Shown here in pieces: positions 1 to 64,000 of a stretch of 64,000 nucleotides of DNA. The stretch is from assembly GCF_040939455.1 (NCBI RefSeq), contig NC_134109.1, positions 31,699,501 through 31,763,500 on the forward strand, given 5' to 3'. Source of the DNA: Microcebus murinus (lineage: Eukaryota; Chordata; Mammalia; Primates; Cheirogaleidae). The notes under the pieces were generated by a model that saw nothing but the letters and a program-made list of their open reading frames with translations, did not search any database and was not told the DNA's origin. The translations under genes and the position numbers were made by a program. Each line of letters begins with the position of its first letter. Position 1 is the first letter of the stretch.

Positions 1-1563
1 CACTGCCCTGAAGAAACTAGTCTTAGTTCCCCCTTAATGTAATGTGTTTTGAAATGGTACAGAAAATCAAAATAAATTAATAATACAATATTATACACTT
101 ATCTAACAAAACAGGGTCTACATAGATTTTGGCAAATAAGGAACAATTACCCTCATTTGTTAAACACTTTTGCTATTTCATTTGTTTAACTTACCAGAAT
201 TTTAGTGATTGTGTCAATTCACACATGAGGAGGTGACATTTTAAGGGCCTGACAAAGCTGCGTTTGACACAAAGTTAATTTCTTTGAAGGGGATAAAGAA
301 TAAAGACATCATTATCTTCATCATCACAGTTCAAGTGGTTGTCCTGATGAGAATTCATCTCACACAAATATTAATACCAGCAATAAGCAGCAAATTGTAG
401 GAAAGAGGGGCTGGAGGGAAAAGTTAGGAGAAAAGCATGGAAAAGATGAAGAGACAAGCAACATGATTTCAATAAGCTTTAAATCAATAGGCAAATGCTT
501 CCCACTTATGATCCATCTTGACTTTCTTCACTGCTATAGGTGGTTATGTGAGCAGATACAACACTCTCTAAACTGACCAAGTATTTAGCCAGAGGCTGAT
601 CTGCTAAGAGAAATGCTTAAAAAAAAAAAATACAACACAAATTCTGGTAGTAAGGTTACTACAAAGATGTCAATAACTATCCAAATTCACTTAAAATCTA
701 ACATCCCTTAATTTCCAAAGATACTTTTTGTGATCTGTTCTTAAAGGAAAGCCTAGGCTTGAACCTATTAGAACGGGCTCCTCTATAAGAATGTGCTGGA
801 GGCAGGTATTCCACAAAGGAGAACTTGAAAAGAAATGCTACAAAATACTAGTCACCTCTTTAGAAGCTAGTTCCACCTCTGTTGCTCCATTTGATGGAAC
901 TACATTCTGTATACAGACAGGCATGTGCAAAAGGAGCTGTTTAAGTCTCTCTAGACATCCCTTTTCGATGGCTCTCTCTTTCCAGTATAAGGTTAGTTTT
1001 CAATGTGTCTTGCCATCATTCTCCCAACTCTAATCCCAAATTAACTGCAATCACCTTTAGCATCTAAGAGAGTGGGTGCTATGACCTTCTATCAAGGCAT
1101 GTGGCACAGATGCTAAAGCACCAGTCTTACATGGTGAGAACCATGTTAAAAATCAATGGATAAAGTAGCAGAGCCTCTAAAATGAGAAGAGATTTAGCTT
1201 AATTACAGAACACTGTATTTCCATAATTACTATTTCATTGTGAGTATGAAGTTCTCCACTTTTCTTTAAAACCGAATTCCATCTTCCCTGAGAATAGGGT
1301 TAAGAGAAGCATCAAAACTCAAAATGCCAAGGGCCCTTTAAAAGACAACACAACGGAATGTCTATAGCTAATCGCAATGTGTTGTGCCTATTCTAAAAGC
1401 TTTTCCATTGCTCCAGGTTTTTATCTCACCCCCCTCCGGAATCTAGAAATACAGGTGGAGATGGGCAAGGTGAGACAAGAGACTGAGAAGTGAGGAGCTG
1501 TCATGTGCCGGCTGTCCTCACTGGATGGCAAACCGCCGCGGACTGAGGCTGGAACCTGAACAT
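1..1563 (-). other. SLC39A9: SLC39A9 3' UTR (at least partial)
   Basis: This follows the SLC39A9 stop codon (TAA at 1566-1564 on the minus strand). I see no other gene in it. No AATAAA on the minus strand is evident here apart from an ATTAAA overlapping the stop codon, so the mature 3' end probably lies beyond position 1. The stretch is AT-rich and mostly unique, and no Alu is recognised. The true cleavage site would need transcript data. Confidence 0.7.
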
Positions 1564-53435
<51,872 letters not shown>

Positions 53436-54577
53436 TCTGCCCTCCTTTATTCACCCACCACCAGTTTACAAATTTGTAGTGGCTTCAAAAGGTGCTTCGG
53501 TTCTTTAAACACGTGTGGTGGTTCCAAGAGAACAAGTGATCTTTCCAGTTTTCAGCCTCTCCCCACAGCAGATTTGTTAACGAGGAAACTTCTCTTCCAC
53601 GTACCTGGAAACAGCCCCGTTTTGCTGATATTAGCACCAGAGAAAACTTTCAGTAACCTTAGGTCCCAGATCTTGGGTTCTCAAATGCTAGCCACTGGAT
53701 TCTCGCGAGTTAACAGAGATGAGAAGTCAATGGGGAAAATGTGCGAATGAACGATTTCTTCAATCGTCGTAATGAAGGTGGCACATCGTCCCAGCCGGCA
53801 GCAGGAAAAGGAGGAAAACCCAAGCGAACCTGTTAGTTCTCTCCGCGCTCCTGTCTACCTGAGAATGCCCCGCTGGTGATCCACGCCCCCAGGGCAAGGA
53901 CCAGCCCACCAGTCTCGGCAAACTCCCCTCCGAGTCTAGGATGGGGAAAGGAGTCCTGCAGATCTCTAACAATGGATCCTACGGGTTCAGCAGCAAAGCT
54001 GATACAAAGCTGTCTCTGCCCTACACCCCGTGCTGCCCATCATACTCCACTCTGCCGGGCCTTGACCCGGAGTCGCAGATACTACAGCGGCCATGGCCGC
54101 CAAGTGGCACCTCTTCATTACATCCACTTCCGGATTGTCTCACCGCCGCCGCCTTTAGAAGGGCACTTCCGGGTTACAACCGACCTATGGCCCGGAATAC
54201 TTGTATGGCTGCCATTTTTGACTAGGGCTAATGAAAGATGATTGGTGTCACTGTCTATACCAGTGATAACGTTAGCCATATATGCAATAAAGATGGTACG
54301 GAAGAAAGCGTCTTGAAAAATATAATCCTTTCTAAACCTCCGAAAGTGTCCCTTACCTAGCTTATTGCCCTTACCCAAGATGGCGGAAACAGAGTCAGTA
54401 GCTGCTCTAGCTGCCGGAAGCGAGTGCATCTCTATGATCCAAAGAGATCTTTCTCGTTGCGCTTCCGACGACTTCCGGCGGCTCCTCTCGCGGGGATTGG
54501 CTGTTGGCGGCGTTGCGGCTAAGCTCGTGTATCGGCGGCGGTGTCGGTAGCGGCTGCAGCGAAGAGAATTTGGCGCG

Positions 54578-63523
<8,946 letters not shown>

Positions 63524-64000
63524 GTAAGTATTAGCTACCATATCTCTGATCCTGTCTCTTTCTATTGTTTATTTGTCTCTTTGAAGTGATTTATGGTATT
63601 GGGAGCTTACTGTATGCCTGGCACTGATCTTTGCAATTTGTGTAATACATATATATCATAAATTAAGTTTGCAACTTAAGCCAAAGGCACAAGAAAATCT
63701 TAAAAACTTTGCTAATTGATACAGTTAGTATTCAGAGAGGATGCTAAATAAGTTCTGTGTTCTATTCTTTGTTTCCATGCCTAATAATCTTTCTTATTTT
63801 TTTTTTTTTTTTTTTGCTTATAATCTTTGTCCTAAAGCAGTCAGTTTCGGATTAAAACTAAGATGATTCTCTTTGCATGACATAAAAAAACTATAAATAT
63901 ATGTAGGGCTGAAATTGAATTTAATTGTAGTCCTAGCCTGTATAAACATATGTATTTTTGTACGTTAGAAAGATATTTTTTTAGACCTTTGTTTTCTATT
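63524..64000. other. Start of ERH intron 3, no gene seen
   Basis: Begins with the donor GTAAGTA. A poly(T) run at about 63799-63816. No other element recognised; the final ERH coding exon is not in the window. Confidence 0.75.

Noticed and set aside
53876..54429. Overlapping open frames in the promoter region on both strands
   Set aside because: GC-rich CpG-island sequence gives long chance frames; no protein resemblance, and they overlap one another in conflicting directions.
54365..54550. A possible upstream open frame before the ERH start (ATG at 54380 in CAAGATGGCGG)
   Set aside because: The ATG is more simply part of a YY1-type site; whether it is transcribed depends on an unknown start site.

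Overview
This window is nuclear DNA from a primate, most probably a strepsirrhine (a lemur-like species). The spliced coding exons encode proteins that match the human ones nearly residue for residue. The introns are full of Alu elements of a strepsirrhine type: left arm, then a linker containing 'TTGGCCAATTAATTTC' and 'CTATTTATAGTAGAGAC', then a right arm with 'GAGTGAGTGCC'. Two short L1 3' ends also look lineage-specific. The exact species cannot be read from the sequence.

Two protein-coding genes lie head to head. SLC39A9 (ZIP9, a zinc transporter of the ZIP family) runs on the minus strand. All seven coding exons can be placed (53435 down to 1564). They join without a break into 924 nt, 307 codons plus stop, which is the known full length of ZIP9. 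Its 3' UTR fills 1-1563 and probably continues beyond the window. ERH (enhancer of rudimentary homolog) runs on the plus strand from 54578. Three of its four coding exons are inside the window (codons 1-70 plus two bases of codon 71) and the last lies beyond position 64000. The genes share a CpG-rich bidirectional promoter at about 53.5-54.8 kb with ETS, YY1-like, inverted CCAAT and TCTCGCGAG motifs and no obvious TATA box. The same divergent pair is known on human 14q24.1.

Layout: 1-1563 SLC39A9 3' UTR; 1564-53435 SLC39A9 coding exons and six introns (introns 1 and 2 are about 17.6 and 24 kb); 53436-54577 shared promoter; 54578-63523 ERH exons 1-3; then the start of ERH intron 3. The remaining sequence is intronic. 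It holds more than 30 Alu or Alu-monomer copies, several old L1 relics (19.7-22.5 kb, 25.1-34.2 kb, 38.1-39.7 kb, 58.9-62.6 kb and others), MIR and L2 fragments, hAT and Tc1/mariner MITEs, a mariner transposase relic (about 32.4-33.9 kb), a solo retroviral LTR (28169-28574) and a second LTR-like insertion.

The two genes have no known joint pathway. ZIP9 moves zinc across Golgi and plasma membranes, and ERH is a nuclear RNA-processing cofactor; what links them here is the shared promoter. I found no previously undescribed coding system. The most interesting items are insertion events that carry their own evidence: a poly(A)-only insertion with a 14-bp target duplication, truncated Alus with duplications, a clean solo LTR, and a set of three closely related and apparently young Alus.
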